Assembly (NCBI GenBank): GCA_937875395.1
Contig: CALNCU010000276.1
Span: 1-7,867 of the forward strand
Direction: 5' to 3'
Source: an uncultured Armatimonadota bacterium
Lineage (GTDB): Bacteria > Armatimonadota > UBA5829 > DTJY01
DNA length: 7,867 nucleotides
Made by a program: the position numbers and the translations under genes. Numbering within the stretch: position 1 is the stretch's first letter; every line of letters begins with the position of its first letter. The notes beneath the pieces were generated by a model. That model did no database searches, had not been told where the DNA came from, and was given only the letters and a program-made list of their open reading frames with translations. Shown here piece after piece: positions 6,423 to 7,867 of this stretch.

Positions 6423-7538
6423 TTGTTTACAGGTACCATGAAAAGTAGATACATATTCCCGCTTATACTCCTGGTCATTACTATCATTGCCCAATCCGTT
6501 CCGGCACAGGCGGGTGATAGCGGCACAACACTCTCCGGCTTTGAGTGTTTGCAGCTAGTGTACAATCGGTATGGCATAAAATCCTCGGTAGGTGCCCTAT
6601 CCGCAGAGACGGCAAAGAGCAAGAAGTCCGTATCCATACATGCACTCGCAATGGCCGCCCGGTCAAAGGGCCTTAAAACATCAGAAGTAAAGCTGGGCGT
6701 AGATGAGCTGGTAAGCCTTAAGATACCCGCAATAGTCCTGCTCTGGAGTGGCAGTTACGTGGTAGTTGAAAACGGCGGCATGGATACGCTTAAGATAACC
6801 TATCCTTCAAATCCCGAAGTGCGCTATATGCCAAAGGTTGCGTTTAAGAACCTATCAACAGGCCTTACACTGCTTGCCGTTCCAAATGCGAGCGACCTGC
6901 CTGAATTCAAACCTCAGGATGCGGATGCCCGGTTCGATTGCCTCTATTATGATTTCGGCAAGGTAGAGCAGGGCACAAAGGTTAAGCAGGTAATCAAGTT
7001 CAAAAATCTGGGCAGTAAGCCACTCACGGTAAGCCTTGTCAGGGCAAGCTGTGCATGCACAAAAGCATCCAAACCGGATAAATCCATCGCGCCTGGGGGA
7101 AAAGGTGAACTGATGTTGGAATTCGATACTACAGGCCGGGCCGGGGTCCAGCGCGAAATTGTCTATGTTCATTCCAACGACCCTGTAACGCCCTTCGCCC
7201 GAATTAAGCTCACCGGGGTAGTCTTACTCACCAAAATAGCTGCTTATCCAAGAATTATAAACTATGGCGTCATAGCAAGAGAGGATATCACACCCAGACA
7301 CATATTCATCACAGACCCGGAAGAGATCAATCTGCAAGTAAAGAGCGCAATCTCCAGCTCACCCTACGTAACCTGCAGAATAACCCCTGAAGATGACAGG
7401 GGACGCAAGCGATATAAAATCACCGTCTTGTTAGATACAACTATGCCTGCCGGTGACTTAAATGCCAAAATATCAATACAGACCACCCATCCTCGTGAGC
7501 CGGTCGTAGAAATACCACTGACAGCCACAATCAAGTAA
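6423..7538 (+). CDS. Secreted protein: degenerate C39-like domain fused to DUF1573
   Basis: The gene encodes 371 residues from TTG (or 366 from ATG 6438). A signal peptide (MKSRYIFPLILLVITIIA..., likely cut after AQA30) is followed by a C39-like domain at about 36-150. SGFECLQLVYNRYG aligns with the family's CGxxCLxMVxRYYG, so the nucleophile Cys is Ser38. SYVVVENGG aligns with the His-containing strand, so the His is Ser111, and the Asp position is not conserved (ITYP). The domain should therefore not be a peptidase and may bind peptide or protein. DUF1573, an Ig-like fold, covers about 172-270: YDFGKVEQGTKVKQVIKFKN, then the signature SCACTK with Cys210 and Cys212, then EIVYVHSNDP. A second beta-rich Ig-like segment fills 271-371. 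The gene stands alone between a terminator and a convergent gene. Its cellular role is unknown. Confidence 0.88.
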   Translation: MFTGTMKSRYIFPLILLVITIIAQSVPAQAGDSGTTLSGFECLQLVYNRYGIKSSVGALSAETAKSKKSVSIHALAMAARSKGLKTSEVKLGVDELVSLKIPAIVLLWSGSYVVVENGGMDTLKITYPSNPEVRYMPKVAFKNLSTGLTLLAVPNASDLPEFKPQDADARFDCLYYDFGKVEQGTKVKQVIKFKNLGSKPLTVSLVRASCACTKASKPDKSIAPGGKGELMLEFDTTGRAGVQREIVYVHSNDPVTPFARIKLTGVVLLTKIAAYPRIINYGVIAREDITPRHIFITDPEEINLQVKSAISSSPYVTCRITPEDDRGRKRYKITVLLDTTMPAGDLNAKISIQTTHPREPVVEIPLTATIK

Positions 7539-7545
7539 TTGAGCT

Positions 7546-7588
7546 GTGCAGAATCGCTGATGCCTTATGAGGATTGGCGATTCTGTAC
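7546..7588. terminator. Hairpin between convergent genes
   Basis: GTGCAGAATCGC (7546-7557) pairs with GCGATTCTGTAC (7577-7588): twelve pairs with one G-T, and a loop of 19 bases. It fills the 54-base gap between the stop of the DUF1573 gene (7538) and the stop of the minus-strand gene (7593). It could slow or end transcription from both sides. Neither side has a T tract, so it is not a classical intrinsic terminator. Confidence 0.5.
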
Positions 7589-7592
7589 CCGA

Positions 7593-7867
7593 TTATCCCA
7601 ACATCGCCACCCAAAGCCCCACTGCCAATCCCAGGAAGAGCAGGGACGTGAGAAGCTTCACCAGGGGCACATGCTTCTTTGAGAGGCCGGAAAGGGTCTG
7701 GGAGCTTGTGCCTCTGCACGCGGCAATGAATACCGCCGCAAGCGGAAGAATAAACATAAGGTTGTAGAGCAGCAGGTAGAGCACGCCCGACTTTCTCATC
7801 CCCGGAAGGCTCGTCACAAAGATGATGGTGGGCAGATACACCTGCCCCGTGCAGGCAACCTCCAGCA
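7593..7867 (-). CDS. CcdA/DsbD-like thiol-disulfide membrane transporter, C-terminal part (5' end outside window)
   Basis: The minus-strand frame is open from the right edge to TAA at 7595-7593, giving 90 visible residues. It begins LEVACTGQVYLPTIIFVTS, which matches the CTGQVYLPT motif of the second conserved Cys-bearing helix in CcdA/DsbD-like cytochrome c biogenesis proteins. Three hydrophobic helices are seen: around the CTGQ motif, VLYLLLYNLMFILPLAAVFIA, and LTSLLFLGLAVGLWVAML. In this family two membrane Cys carry reducing power from cytoplasmic thioredoxin to the periplasm; only one of the two is in the window. A GTG codon at 7841 is internal and not the start, since the conserved motif extends upstream of it. 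It is convergent with the DUF1573 gene, so not in its operon. The family call is good; the exact subfamily is not resolved. Confidence 0.8.
   Translation of the reverse strand, partial: LEVACTGQVYLPTIIFVTSLPGMRKSGVLYLLLYNLMFILPLAAVFIAACRGTSSQTLSGLSKKHVPLVKLLTSLLFLGLAVGLWVAMLG

Overview
The window looks like a piece of a Gram-negative-type environmental bacterium that carries large secreted RHS/YD-repeat proteins. The family mix supports this: YD-repeat proteins with N-terminal signal peptides, a papain-like C39 domain, a DUF1573 protein and a CcdA/DsbD-like thiol transporter. The style recalls Planctomycetes, Lentisphaerae, Omnitrophota or Armatimonadota, but nothing here fixes the phylum. 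There is no rRNA, tRNA, integrase, transposase or CRISPR array.

Layout: (1) 2-1360 (+) is the 3' part of an RHS gene that enters from the left edge. It has YD repeats, a complete RHS core ending in DPSGL, and a variable C-terminal tip. The tip appears broken by a one-base frameshift near a run of five G; the rest of it lies in another frame up to 1563. (2) 1624-2025 (+) encodes a four-helix membrane protein, placed where an immunity gene would sit. The tip and this gene are AT-rich (about 33-36 % GC in hand-counted blocks, against 44-49 % in the RHS repeats). (3) 2205-3146 (+) encodes a membrane-anchored protein with beta-propeller-like repeats. (4) 3318-6305 (+) encodes a 995-residue secreted protein: signal peptide, TPR-like helices, a C39-like peptidase domain with an intact Cys/His/Asp triad, a Cys-rich linker, then YD repeats. 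It stops without an RHS core or toxin tip and is followed at once by a strong hairpin terminator. (5) 6423-7538 (+) encodes a secreted protein with a C39-like fold that has lost its catalytic residues, fused to DUF1573. (6) 7593-7867 (-) is the C-terminal part of a CcdA/DsbD-like membrane protein, convergent with (5).

Reading of the whole: genes 1 to 4 look like an RHS polymorphic-toxin locus. One unit keeps core, tip and possible immunity gene, and a second RHS unit lacks core and tip. The most unusual features are the intact C39 domain at the head of an RHS protein, a catalytically dead C39-like domain in the next gene, and the frameshifted tip. Roles in toxin processing, immunity or thiol chemistry are inferences.
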